NCBI GenBank assembly: GCA_022432975.1
Contig: CM039502.1
Span: forward strand, 23,334,383-23,398,382
Direction of reading: 5' to 3'
Length of the DNA: 64,000 nucleotides
Source of the DNA: Begonia masoniana
Taxonomy: Eukaryota > Streptophyta > Magnoliopsida > Cucurbitales > Begoniaceae
Shown in pieces: positions 1 to 11,313 of this stretch (position 1 is its first letter; every line of letters starts with the position of its first letter). Made by a program: the position numbers and the translations under genes. Below the pieces are notes generated by a model, which was given only the letters and a program-made list of their open reading frames with translations, did not search any database and was not told the origin of the DNA.

Positions 1-535
<535 letters not shown>

Positions 536-1179
536 TTTGTTTAAGTATGTGTATAGAAAATTGTGGGTATTTGATAGAAGGAAGTATAAATAGTTAAGTT
601 TTGATTTTGGAAAAATACTGGAACTCTTTTGGAGATTTTAAACCTATATGGATATGTTCGGTTTTTAGAGTCATCCACGCAGTTTGTTTCCGTAAGTTTT
701 GCTACATTTTCGCATACGTTTTTTTAGTCGTATTTTTGGGGTTTTGAAGTATTTTATGTTTGGAGAGGCTTGGAAAGATTTAGGTAAGTTTAATGTGAAG
801 TGTAGGTGAAAGAAATTGAAGAAAGGATGAAAGTGGAAAAAAAAATGAAATGGAGAATTTTAATTGTGAACAGTAACAGTACTGTTCATTTGGCGAAAAT
901 CAGAGGATTAGCCAATCGATCGGCACAGTACTATAGCTATAGTACTGTTCATGTATTGTAGCAGTATATTGATCCGAAAAAAAAGAGTTTTCGTCATTTT
1001 GCTACAACATTTCAATTTTTGTTTTAAATGAAGGGTTTTCACGAATTCCAAGTATTTTAAAGGGTATGAAGTACAAAAAATCGATTTAAAGTTTTAAAGA
1101 AAAGTCGAAAATTTTACGCCAAAAATGTCTTTAGTTTGAAAGGTTTACATCAAGTTCTGTGACGATGAATGAGTCGTTA
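536..1179 (+). mobile_element. Probable 3' tail of a gypsy-type LTR
   Basis: Non-coding, AT-rich. It resembles the downstream part of the LTR at 7341: both hold an AGGTAAGTTT stretch followed by a purine-rich segment, a GATCGATCGG-type motif, and a long T/A-rich tail. It ends in GAGTCGTTACA, like the GTTACA ends of the better-defined LTRs. The expected TGGTATCAGAGC priming site is not clear after 1179. The microsatellite sits where other LTRs here carry tandem arrays. Its 5' end is outside the window. Confidence 0.45.
925..948. repeat. 24-bp perfect palindrome
   Basis: The half-site ACAGTACTATAG is followed directly by its complement. A shorter palindrome, AACAGTACTGTT, lies about 50 bp upstream. 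Both are in the LTR-tail-like region, beside a GATCGATCGG motif. Confidence 0.85.
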
Positions 1180-2964
1180 CATTTATTTTTCTATATCAAA
1201 AGTGGAGGAGATCGCAACTTGTTTTGTAACATCCCTCATTCATTTTGACTTCTTTCTATCAGTTGATTTATGTGTCGTGATCTTCCATGGGATGTAGGTG
1301 GAAAGGAAAATTTTATTAAGAGATTGATCGCTAGCCTTGAGAATACAGACATATTGCTTAATATGTATGTCTTAGCCAATGAGCCTATGGTTTATGGTTT
1401 CGAATTGACAAGGAGCTTTATTACTCATTGGTGCTGAATTCTTTGTTTGTTGGTTTGTTGAATGTGAAGATGTGAGTCTCAATGGATTTGAACAAAACAA
1501 TACAAAGAATTATATCTTTGACAACATGGTTAAGGTTAGATGAATGTTGGTGGATTATGGGTTGAAGATTAATTCAACAAAGGAAGGTGCATCAATAAAA
1601 TGGAGCCCAAAGGAAGCCTTAGCCCAAAGAAGAGCCCATATTTAAAGGTATGAAATTGCAGGTACAAGTGTGGGTGGCAACATGGACCAAGGAGTTGGCA
1701 AATTTTTGGCCATTGATCAAGTTTTGGCTCGGCGCTAATCTTCACCGCACAGCTGGTGCGCGCTCGGGCAGTAGCTGGACTCGGGCATGGCGTGAGGGCA
1801 GGCGCACGCAGACTACGGCGTTGGCGCTGATCAGCACCATCTGATCGCCGCACCCAGATCGCTGAGGTGGCACGCAAGGCTTCAGCTTGGACAGTCGATG
1901 GCACACGCGATGATCAGCATCACCTCCACCCGATGGCGCGCACGTGGCTACTCTTGGTTTGGCAATGGCGTGCACACCAGATGCCCACTCTCGGCCCTTG
2001 TTGTTTCTCCAAATCTGAGGGCTAATTTTCAACATGCCAAACCCTAATCCATCTAGATTGCCTATTTAAGCATAGTATTGGTGTTTGTAAAACTACTTTT
2101 TGCCCAATTTATAAAATATCTATTTTCCTTCCAAAGGTAGGTTGCCTTTTGTTTTTCCTCGATTCTTGAATCGAGTAGAGTAGCCCTCCATTGTTAGCCT
2201 AGCTTGGGTTGCTAGGTTAACTCTTATCTCTTTCCCTCGCCTTTCTCTCTTGAGAGTTAGGAGTTGAGGAAGAAAACCTAGGCCTACGGTGGTCGTTTTC
2301 CTCCGAAAAAACGTGCACCCGAGAGCTCAAACGTAAGATAGCTCCTCGGGTCCGCCAAAGGTATCCATTTTATCATTTCCGTTCACACATTTTCACACAC
2401 ATATCATCTTTAAAATTTTGGCCATCACTTCACACACTTCACCATTTAATTTCTTGTATTTTCTCTTCATCTCCTTCATTTCTCTCTTGACGATTTTCGC
2501 CACTCCATCCACCTACATCTTGTCATTTAACTTTTGCGTTTTCTTCCATTTTATTCCCTTAATATTCGGCCTTCATAATCACACACCATCACTTTCATTC
2601 ATTTGCATTTTTTTTTTCAATCTTTGCTCTCTTTGTTTTCGGTTTGTGCCACACATTTCACCCGAGCACTTTGAGCCTCTTTTGTGGGATGAGTCCATGA
2701 ATATGATTTATGGGGAGATGACATGACAACCAAGGAGGTGACAAATTGTGCATAACATTGCACATAATGTTTACAAGCTTGGTCGAGTTACATGGAGGGC
2801 AAAAGTATAATTTTGTTTTAATTTTGAATTCCTTTGCATGAAGGTATTTAAACAAATAATGCACCAAAATTTTATTTCAATGATTTCTTCAATTAAAAGG
2901 GCATCATACACTATTTTTCTTGTGTTGACACTATATAACAAAATTCAGTTGTAAACACAAACAT
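1180..2964. other. Non-coding repeat-like stretch, no gene recognised
   Basis: No ORF with recognisable domains. 1735-1990 is a GC-rich island in an AT-rich setting. 2060-2380 reads like an LTR leader: a TATTTAAG box near 2062, then a CT-rich leader. 2400-2700 is strongly pyrimidine-rich. About 2880-2964 may be the left flank of the Copia fragment that resumes after the solo LTR. Confidence 0.4.
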
Positions 2965-5094
2965 TGTAAAAATTGGTAATTTTTATAATTAATAAAATTT
3001 CATGTGTCAAATTTTTACGTCTTTGACTAACAATGTGACATGAGTTGACTCATTTTATCATTTATAGCCACGTTTGATTTTTTGGAAATTTTAGTTAACA
3101 CGGTAATTTGGTAAATTAATGTGTGGTTAATTTGAGAAAAATTAACATAGGTAATTGGGAGTTTACCTTGTGAAATATTTGGGAAAGACATTTAGAGTTG
3201 TGAAGAATTAAATGGGAAGTAAATGAGTTAAGTTAAAAAGTTAGGGTTAAGGTGTATTTACTCTAAGTCGTGTTTCGAGGTCGGAGATGTGTTCACGGTG
3301 CTCCTAGCACCATCTTTGGTGAAGCTATTTCAAAGGTAACCTATCATTCTACTTATTTTTCATAAATATGAATGTTTATTAGATTGAGGATGGATTCGTG
3401 CAATGGAGCTTGATTCCATTCGAATTTTCTGGATATATTGGTTTATTAAGAGAATATGAAGGTTTAATCATCGTTTGGAGGCAAGAAACAGCAAGGAAGG
3501 GCGAGTTTCACGAACTCCCTTTCCTTATAATCGACTCAGAGGTCTACACATTGAGGGAAGTGTCGACCGATTGTGCATTCCCATGAAGTGTCGACCGGTT
3601 GTGCTTTTCAGCAAGAACAAAGGAGTTTGAAGTGGCAACAGTGGGGACTGCACGAATTTTTAATTTTTTTTGGAAAGGTGTGACTGCTTTGTGGAAGTTT
3701 TGATTGCTAATGTATTTTAGGTTGAAACCCAAGAGGTATGAAGTGTCCACCGCATGAAGAAAGTGTCAATCATAGGTTAATCTTAGTGTTAATAGTGTCA
3801 ACAGTTGGGTTGACCCCCATTTATAAGTGTCAATTGGTACTCCTTATAGTGTCGACCGCACGACCTATATTTTTAGAAAATTATCGCTGAGGTACTTGTT
3901 CGTGGCCGATTGTAGAGTTGTTAGATTGAGTTTCTAATGTCGGTGTAGGATACATCCATGTATTCACTTAGAGTTGAGTGAAACATTAATGATTTTGTGG
4001 GTTGCCACATGTAAAAGTATGGCGGAATCTAGTCGCCAGTAAGTTAATTTTATACATATATGTACGTATGGTTCTCTCACGTTTACATCAGTAATACCTA
4101 ATTTTAGTTTTAATGTGATATGTTGGGAAGATAAATTTTCTTGATATTTTGAGCAGTCTTGGCGTCAAAGTATTACGAGGCTATCCCGTTACGCCTTTTG
4201 TTGCGTGAATGTGATATTGTTTGCACGTATGGAAAACTATGAGTGATGGCTCGCTCATTAGATTTCAAATCTCTAAACCTGATCAGGCTGTTGATTGTTC
4301 GAGCTGGTGTCTGACTAATTGTCGGTCGCCAGCCACTCAGGTGATATGCGGATCTTTGGATCACTGTCACGATTTTTTGGGTCTTATGAGATGTTGTTGG
4401 TCTTCGGATCACTGTCCTTGTGTGATAGCTTTCCGGATTGGTCTTTATGTGACACTCTTTTTTCTCTGATGTTGTTTTCAAAGGAAAACAGTGAGAGTTA
4501 TTTTCAATGTATAGTCACCTATGTATGTGCGGATTTTTATAACTATGTCATTGAGAGCTCGTGGAGCTGGTTTTGTTAAAAAGAAGGAAAGTGGTTTCCT
4601 TAACAGTTTTGTAAACTCATGCATAGTTTTGAAATGAAATCACATTTTGAAAGAAGATGAAAATCTATTTTTAAAACAAGATGCATTAGGTATGATATTT
4701 TTACTGAGTTAGTCACTCACCCCAACGACCCCATCTTAGTCCAGGTAAAGAAAAGAGTGTATAGCTTCGGTGGACATTTTGGAGAGGCTGCTAGTTGTTT
4801 ATTTCATGTTAGAACTTTATTATTTCCTTGGTAAGAACTTAGTTATTTGATTTGGATATGTCAACGTAACTGATGGATTGGATTTCCTTATTTTCCTGGA
4901 CGATTGCATATTTTTAAGTATTTGTTATATTGCACTGTCTGCTTGAGATTTCACTATATGGGCTTAGTTATGTAATTATTCCTAAAAACTTTCATTGTCC
5001 AATCTAGTCATGGGCTAAGTGGTCAGATTCCCATCTCGAAAATTAGGTCGCCCGACACCGCGTTTCTACTCAGGTTCATCCCCAAGCCGTGACA
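2965..5094 (+). mobile_element. Solo LTR, gypsy type, about 2.13 kb
   Basis: Begins TGTAAAAATTGG and ends GCCGTGACA, with 5-bp AACAT at 2960-2964 and again at 5095-5099, as expected for a target-site duplication. The termini resemble those of the family C LTR at 42097-46717, which starts TGTAAAATCC and ends GTCGTGACA on its own strand. There is no internal coding region, so it is most simply a solo LTR left by LTR-LTR recombination. Confidence 0.7.
3555..3865 (+). repeat. Dispersed AGTGTCGACCG repeats in the solo LTR
   Basis: AGTGTCGACCG or close variants (AGTGTCCACCG, AGTGTCAACAG) recur at irregular spacing, with TCGACCGATTGTGC and TCGACCGGTTGTGC as the clearest pair. They occupy the part of the LTR where other LTRs here carry CGGTAGATG-type arrays. 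Confidence 0.6.
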
Positions 5095-5099
5095 AACAT

Positions 5100-5717
5100 C
5101 AACATATTTTTAATGTGCTTGATCTCTTTTGTTTCAATTGAATATTCTTTGATAATATTAGGATGAATGTACTCTCATCACCGTACATCTCGTTAATAGG
5201 ATTCCTTCAAAAATTACTTTGAATAAAAGCCCTTGTGAAAGACTTCATAGAAAGAGTCCTTCCTGTGATCATTTAAAAGTTTTTAGTTGCCTATGTTTCA
5301 TATCTACTCTATGGATGGCAGAGATAAGTGTAGTGCTCGTGCCAACGCAGCCATTTTCCTTGTCATCTTCATGGGTATAAAAAGATATAAAGTTCTTGAT
5401 CTTGAAACAAATTTTATTCTCATTTCACGAAAATGAAAATATATTTTCTTTCTTCCAATCAAAAACATCTTCTTTCTCCATTTTTTTTAATCTGAAAAAT
5501 CTTATGTAATTCTGAATTCCTCATTACACAAATCATCAGATGATCTCACATCCATTAACCCAACTTGTTCTCATCGAAAATCTAAACTTACTTCTTACTT
5601 CAATGAATATCACTATCATTTAGCTCAACAATCTTCATGTCCTTTTTCTTCTACTTCCAAATATCCTATTTCTAAAAATCTATCGTATGAAAAGTTTTCT
5701 TCTAAATTCAAAACATA
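5100..5717 (+). pseudogene. Copia integrase C-terminal fragment (broken)
   Basis: Conceptual translation from about 5160 gives the end of a Ty1/copia integrase core: HLVNRIPSKI, SPCERLHRKSPSCDHLKVF and CLCFIST, then a degraded KVLDLETNFILISR-like stretch, as in the linker between integrase and reverse transcriptase. Frames are interrupted. The fragment is cut at about 5717, where gypsy gag begins. The solo LTR at 2965-5094 lies immediately upstream and probably split this element. Confidence 0.75.
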
Positions 5718-6290
5718 TTGAGTCTCTGTCACAGTTTTGCAAGCCACATGATAAGTAGGGAGGAGGAAGACAAAGTGTTTCAATTCGTGCAAGGCCTAAA
5801 ACTGAAAATATATAAGTTAGTAAAAACCTTTGAGATTGAAGGATTTACATATACAAGAATTGTGGCGAAAGCAATAGAGGTGGAGGAGGCTGATGAGAAG
5901 TGTGTCAAGCCAGTAGAAGCTCCTAGGCAAATGTTCAAGGAAAATACGCTGCAGATGAGCAGAGAGGAATCTTCTTCTCAGTCTCAAGGAACCAAAAGGC
6001 CGGAAGACAATTTAAGTGACCGCAGAGAAAGAAAGAAGCCGCGACAGTAGCAAAGGATAAGTTTTCCGCAATGTCCAAAGTGTTTGAAATTTCATCAAGG
6101 AGAGTGAGGACAATATGCGGGAAGGTGTTTTAACTGCTTTGAAGCTGATCATGTTGCTCGAGATTGTCCAAAGCCAAAGACCAACCGATGCTTCAATTGC
6201 AACGAGCCTTGGCATGTAGCCAAGAATTGTCCTATAGCAAATAAGAGTCCAGCTAAAGCGACACCTAGGATCCAACCGTGACCTGAGGTA
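5718..6290 (+). pseudogene. Gypsy gag C-terminal fragment with two zinc knuckles
   Basis: Starts mid-gag, where related elements have QFESLSRFA. It continues through a conserved helical segment (VFQFVQGLKLKIYKLV, VAKAIEVEEADEKC), a charged linker, and two CCHC knuckles after in-frame stops: CFNCFEADHVARDC and CFNCNEPWHVAKNC. Related gags are at 35000 and 14175. The 5' half of gag, and all of protease, RT and integrase, are missing: the knuckles run straight into 3' untranslated sequence. This is a truncated, gag-only relic. Confidence 0.8.
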
Positions 6291-7340
6291 CTGTATTTGT
6301 AATTCAGTGGCTGTTTTTATATTGATAGGCTGGGGTGTGGCGTGAATTTTTGGTGGTAGCGGTTTTTGTATTAAAGTCAAGTTTGGAAGTGAAGTTAGCT
6401 GGATGTTGATTGGTGGGATACCGTTAGGATATGAGAAAGATTTAGGGCTGTTGGTTACGATGAGTACTTTAGCCGAACGGTTTGAACTGATAAGATGAAT
6501 AAGGTTGCTAGGTTGCTCCACTGCGACAAACTAGACTGGTGACAGATGATTGAAGTTAAAAGTCTTCAAAGGAGTGAGGAAGGCAGGCGTTAAGGATATG
6601 ATGTGCTACAAGGTTGTAGCGAGAGCCTGAAACTAAATGGTATGGAGATGAAGAAGTAACAATAAAGAGAACCACCAAAGGAACTCTCCGAGGAAGTCGC
6701 ATCTTAGTAGAGTAGTGAGGATTACATATAACCTTAGAGTGAAAAAGGACAGGTAGCAGTAAGATCTGTCAATGAAGAAGAAGTTATGAAAGTTTCTTTT
6801 CGTAAGTAATAGAGTTGAAGTGAAGTAGTGGTACGCCATTTAGAGTATTGGGTGAATAGTTGGGAACGAGTTAGTTTAGATCTAAGAATTTATAGGGTTT
6901 AGTAGAGACTGAGGTAGAAATTGGACAAATTAAGCGTAGTGGAGATATAAGAGGTAAGAGTGATAAATTAGAAATGAGAGGGTAGAGTAAAAGGGAAATT
7001 GAAATTGAGGATGTATTGAGGGCTTGAATGGGTTATGTAAGTGCGTGATAGACATGGAAATAGAAAGTGAGGAATTAGATAAACTTAGCACGAAGAAAAA
7101 CTAGAGTTGAGAACTGCGTTGGAAAGGTTTGAAAGTATAAGTGATAATTGATTTAATTGAAGTCAATAGACATAGGAGTATTCGAGCTATGGAATGCAGA
7201 GATAGATGATTTAGGCCGTAGCGTAGTTGAGATTTAGCGTGGCAACCCAAAAAACTTATGAGGGTAGCTTGGAGTAAGTAAGTTGAGGAATAACCAAACC
7301 CTCAAATTTTGAGAAAAAATTTTTTATAAGGAGGGTGGAT
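6291..7340 (+). mobile_element. 3' untranslated region of the gag-only gypsy relic, with polypurine tract
   Basis: Purine-rich, non-coding sequence between the gag knuckles and the next LTR. It ends with AAGGAGGGTGGAT (7328-7340), a good polypurine tract for plus-strand priming, directly before the TGTAACACCC of the LTR. No pol sequence was found, so pol was deleted or this copy was non-autonomous. Confidence 0.6.
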
Positions 7341-10300
7341 TGTAACACCCGGAATTTTTCCCTAAGCGTGAGTTGCTCTTGGAGTAGTATAAGTTGTGGA
7401 AACCTAACATAGATCCTAGGTTTATTTAAATAAGTGAGATAGGAAGTGGAGATGGTAGAGGATTTTTTAGAAAGATTAGGTAGAGTATTGTTTATTTTAA
7501 CTTTAATATAAGGAAAGATTTTAATTAAAGGAATTGAAAGGAATTACAAAAAGATAATAAATAAATAAAAATAGAAGAATGAAGGGAAACTAGTTGTATG
7601 GAGTTGGAAAAATCAAAGAAATGAGAGATGAATAGTGTAATTTAGTGGTGTTGGCGTTGGAATTTAATGAAGAATTGGGAGAAAGAAGGAAAAATGGGAT
7701 GAAAGTTTAAAAAGTCAAAAAGAAAAGAAAATTCATTTATTTTTTTGTGTGAAGAAAGAAATGAAAAGCAAAATGAGATTAGGATGAAAAAAGAAGAAAC
7801 ACCTTAAGGGTTGAAAAGTCAAATTGATAAGGTAATTTGGACTTGCTTTTGTCATGGAAAGAAATGGTTACAGAGAAAGTGGATTTACATTAGAAAAAAA
7901 AAGAGGAGAGTTGAAAAGTCCAAAGAATTTATAAACCAATAAAAGTTGAAGTCAAAGATTTTGGTTGACTAAGTGGATGGGAAAGGCTTTGATGTTGGAA
8001 ATGGAAGAAAGGGAGAAGTGGGTATTGAAGAGTATTTGTGGAATAAAAGTTGAGTAGGTGGATTTATCCTTTTCAAAGTTTTAAGTGATAAAACATTTTT
8101 TAGGATCTTCTTCTCCACGACAGCAGCTCCTTTCTCCTCTCCCTTTTGAAATTTTCATATCCAAAAACCCTACTCTCTCAATTCCTTGAAGATTTCTGAG
8201 GTAAGAGTTTAGGTTTTCTTGTTTAATGGTTATTCTTTTGATTTATGAATGAAGTGAAAAGGGTTCTTTAGAATTCAGTTATGTTGGGAAAGACCCTAAT
8301 AGGAAGTGTAAAAAAATGGTTGTAGATTCTCCTTTCCATGTCTGTTGAAGCTAATAGGTGAGTTTAGATAGATAAGAGTGTAGGTAGGAAAGGATGAAAA
8401 TTTGAGGAATATGGGACATTTCGAGGACTTTGCAATTTTGATCCATTGAGTTAGTTTTATTTGATAAATCGACTTGAGCAGGTTAAAATAAACTCTTTAA
8501 GAATTCTAGAGGCGTTGGAATCAACGTATTTGGATAGTATAGATTAAATTATGATTTTTCAAAGTTGGATCAAAATCAGTGAAGGAAAATTTAGGCATGT
8601 TTTGGTTTTGGTGTTTGCCGAACTTCTTCCTTATTTTAGCTTGCAAACCTATTTTAATAGATTAAAATAGACACTTTAATGAATCTATGGGCTTTGGAAT
8701 CGAAGCGTTTCGATGTGTATAGAATTAGTTATGGATTTTTAAAGTTGGTTTAATGAATGGTATTATAATCTTAATTTTTAGCAAAGAAAGGATTTAATTG
8801 GTTATGTTGTGTTTAAAACAACTTGAATTTTTGTTTAAATTTAAGTGTTAGTTTGGTTTATGGCTAAAATTAGAGTAGATATTTTCTTAGAAGTTCTTTG
8901 ATGACATTTAGGTAATTGTTCCCATTTATCTGTAAGGTTAACGAACGAGTTATTGGTGTACTTGGAGTGAGCGACTACTAGACGTACGGAGAAACCAGGT
9001 AAGTAGAGGATGTGTGACTTTTGCCTTCGGGCCTACACCATGGAACGATAGGGATGTTGGGTTGTTTGTTTGTTTGTTGTGTTTTGTTTCGTGTTGAGCA
9101 TCGTGTGACATATATCATGGTTTTGAATTAAGAAAATACGAGTTTTTAGCATGTTTGTGAAATGTGAGTATGGAACGTAAAAGATAAGAAGTTACGTAAG
9201 GTAATGGGCCTCGTCACGAATAGTGCATGAAAGATGGCAATTCGGGAGGCCACCACAAAAGATGTATGGTGGTCTTTTGCGGAGTCACCTCGTCGCAAAA
9301 TAGTGCATGAAATATGGCAATTCGGGAGGTTACCGCAAAAAGATTCACAGTGGTATCTTGTGAATTCGCCTCGTCGTGAAACAGTGCCTGAAAGATGGCA
9401 ATTCGGGAGGTGTCCACAAGAGATATATGGTTGAAACACGTAAGTTGTCGGGATTATGAACGTGGTTCTATGATCGATGTAGGAGAAGATCGTGTATGGT
9501 CGTCCCGTGTGTGAACACGATGTGTGCCTCTGATCTAGCTCTGCTGGGTCAACACGTGACCATCCTGATAGGATAGGTATCCGCTTGACCCACTCGTGAA
9601 AGTGAAAGATTAACGAAACGAGAACGAGATGAACATAACCGAGAATTAGAAACAACATGTGTTAGGAGTCGAGTGAGCATTATGTTTTTGTATGCATTAT
9701 TCCCTACTTGCTAAGCATTAAGCTTACGTTTTGTGTTCTGAGGTGTAGGTGACGACGTGATAACCAGTGAGATCTATGAGGAAAGCAAGGACCAGGGCAC
9801 AGTCGGCGACGCACGAGGCATGCCGGTGCGGGCAGTTGTTGGGGCGTCTCGACCATTGATGTTGGGAGGTGTGGGTTTTGGTAGCTCTGTTTTGGGTTTT
9901 ATTGCCGGTGTCAATGACAGGAGATTTTTACTATTTTGATTGGTGTTTTGGAAATGGTTGTATAGTTAGTTGTTTTAATGTTTTGGGGTTTATAAAAAAA
10001 TTAATTGTTATGCTGCTCAATTTTTCGTAAAGTAAACAACGTTTGTTTTGAACTATTTTTCATGTTTTCGCTGATGTTTACAGGTCGGTTTTCTGAGATT
10101 CTTACATGTCGGGAAATGGGATATGTCGGGAGAAAGGTTAGGTAAGTTTTAGGTGAATTGGAGTGGTGGAAGTGAAGAAATTTGGGAAAAAGGTTGAAAA
10201 TGGTCGAAGGGGCTCGAGGTGGCCGAGCAAGTGGCGCGCGGGCTGTAAAGGTGGCGCGCTGCTGGCGCACGAAGCTCAGTGCTGATCGATCGGCACTTTC

Positions 10301-10615
10301 AGTGTCGTGGTAGTCGAGCAACTCGAGAGGTTGCCGATCGATCGCGCCCCAGGTGCGCTATGTTGCGCGCGCGGCGCCCATGGTGAGCCATTTTGAGTTT
10401 TTTCAAAATTTGTAGTTTTCAAATATGTTTTAACCAGACATTTTTTGATGTATTTTAGACGTATTTTACGCACGTTTTCCAACCATTTTTGAGGGTTTGA
10501 AAAACCCGAAAATCGAGTCAAAATTTTATTGAAAATAATTTTAAATTTCGTTTTAATTGTTGTAAGTGTGAGCAAAGTAGCACACCGAGCCGGGGTGGGT
10601 TCAGAATTTTCAATG
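7341..10615 (+). mobile_element. 3' LTR of the gag-only gypsy relic, about 3.3 kb
   Basis: Starts TGTAACACCCGG right after the polypurine tract. It contains donor-like sites (GAGGTAAGAG near 8195, CCAGGTAAGTAGAG near 8996), GCCTTCGGGCCTACACC near 9026, an acceptor-like GAGGTGTAGGTGACG near 9742, and GATCGATCGG/GCCGATCGATCG motifs near 10285 and 10333. The 3' end is degraded: GAGCCGGGGTGGGTTCAGAA (from about 10587) resembles the GAACCGGGTTC end of family A, but no clean TTACA terminus follows. End coordinate approximate. Confidence 0.65.
9209..9430 (+). repeat. Three copies of an approximately 80-bp tandem repeat inside the LTR
   Basis: Units start at 9209, 9288 and 9369 with CCTCGTCRYGAAA, followed by GTGCMTGAAAKATGGCAATTC. 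The variable half carries short inverted repeats such as CAAAAGA / TCTTTTG. They lie between the second donor-like site and the acceptor-like block of the LTR. No gene is implied. Confidence 0.85.
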
Positions 10616-10640
10616 GTAAGTGTGAGCAAAGTAGCACACC
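10562..10640 (+). repeat. 54-bp direct duplication, about 1.5 copies
   Basis: A 25-bp block (GTAAGTGTGAGCAAAGTAGC plus CACACC) occurs at 10562-10586 and exactly again at 10616-10640, at the junction between the LTR and the minus-strand element. Confidence 0.85.
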
Positions 10641-10654
10641 AACAGTAACATTTT

Positions 10655-10974
10655 AAATTCTGTTTTAGGTCGTCGAATGTCCACTCGTTCCGGCTCCCCT
10701 TGACAGCTCGACAGTCCTACAGGCTCGTATCTTCCCTGTTCGTCGCCGAGTTTTTGTTTTCCTGTATCCCACTGTCTCTGAGGTGCTGAATGCAAGGCGT
10801 CGGCTAGCGAATCTAGTTTCACCATGATCATCGCCATGTTCCGTTCTAACTCTGGCAATCGGCCGATCTCTCCTTGACGATACTCAACTCCTACCATAAT
10901 TCGCCTTGAGCCAGTTGATCCTCTGTCAAGCCTGGTTTTCCCACACCCACATGAGTCTGCTTCTTACTCGCCAT
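10655..10974 (-). pseudogene. N-terminal gag-like fragment of a short minus-strand LTR element
   Basis: Just inside a minus-strand priming site, a reading frame starts at ATG 10974 (MASKKQTHVGVGKPGL) and meets a stop after GELW. A second frame carries VEYRQGEIGRLPELERNMA and a coiled-coil-like segment (MVKLDSLADAL). The layout (priming site, short leader, gag start) and the composition fit the first residues of a plant gypsy-type gag. Everything beyond about 10655 is lost at a junction with the LTR on the left. Identity beyond gag-like is not certain. Confidence 0.5.
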
Positions 10975-10985
10975 ACTTCAGGACT

Positions 10986-10997
10986 GCTCTGATACCA
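10986..10997 (-). other. Primer-binding site (tRNA-iMet) on the minus strand
   Basis: GCTCTGATACCA on the plus strand is the complement of TGGTATCAGAGC, the usual plant LTR-element priming site. It lies 1 bp from the inferred LTR edge at 10999. Confidence 0.85.
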
Positions 10998-10998
10998 T

Positions 10999-11313
10999 TG
11001 ATAGTACCCCTGTGCTTATCAAACAAACAAACAAAAATATATTGCACTTCCAGACACAACGGACCACACACCAACACAAATGTAGAGGAATTATAGAGTT
11101 TCCACTCTCTCCCCTTGCTGAGGTATTCGAGAACCTCAGTCTTCTCTCCCACTTTTACCAATATTTTTCTCTCTGTCACCCACTCACTTTTCCCCACTTA
11201 TATAATCAACCAGATAACCAACTCATATCCAATCCTAACAAATTATCAAGCTAAATACCTCAAATACTCCTAAATAACTAAAATATTATCCCTCTCTAAA
11301 ATATTCCTAGCAC
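10999..11313 (-). mobile_element. Minus-strand LTR, left segment (split by a gypsy insertion)
   Basis: On the minus strand the LTR ends GGGGTACTATCA next to the priming site. It continues on the far side of the 9.1-kb insertion at 20459-20577 and begins there TGTTGGTGTTC. Together about 434 bp. CT-rich stretches and a TATATAATCA region fit an LTR promoter and leader. Confidence 0.65.
11309..11313. repeat. Target-site duplication AGCAC (left copy)
   Basis: AGCAC directly precedes the TGTAATACCC start of the LTR and recurs at 20454-20458 after its TCGTTACA end. Confidence 0.9.
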
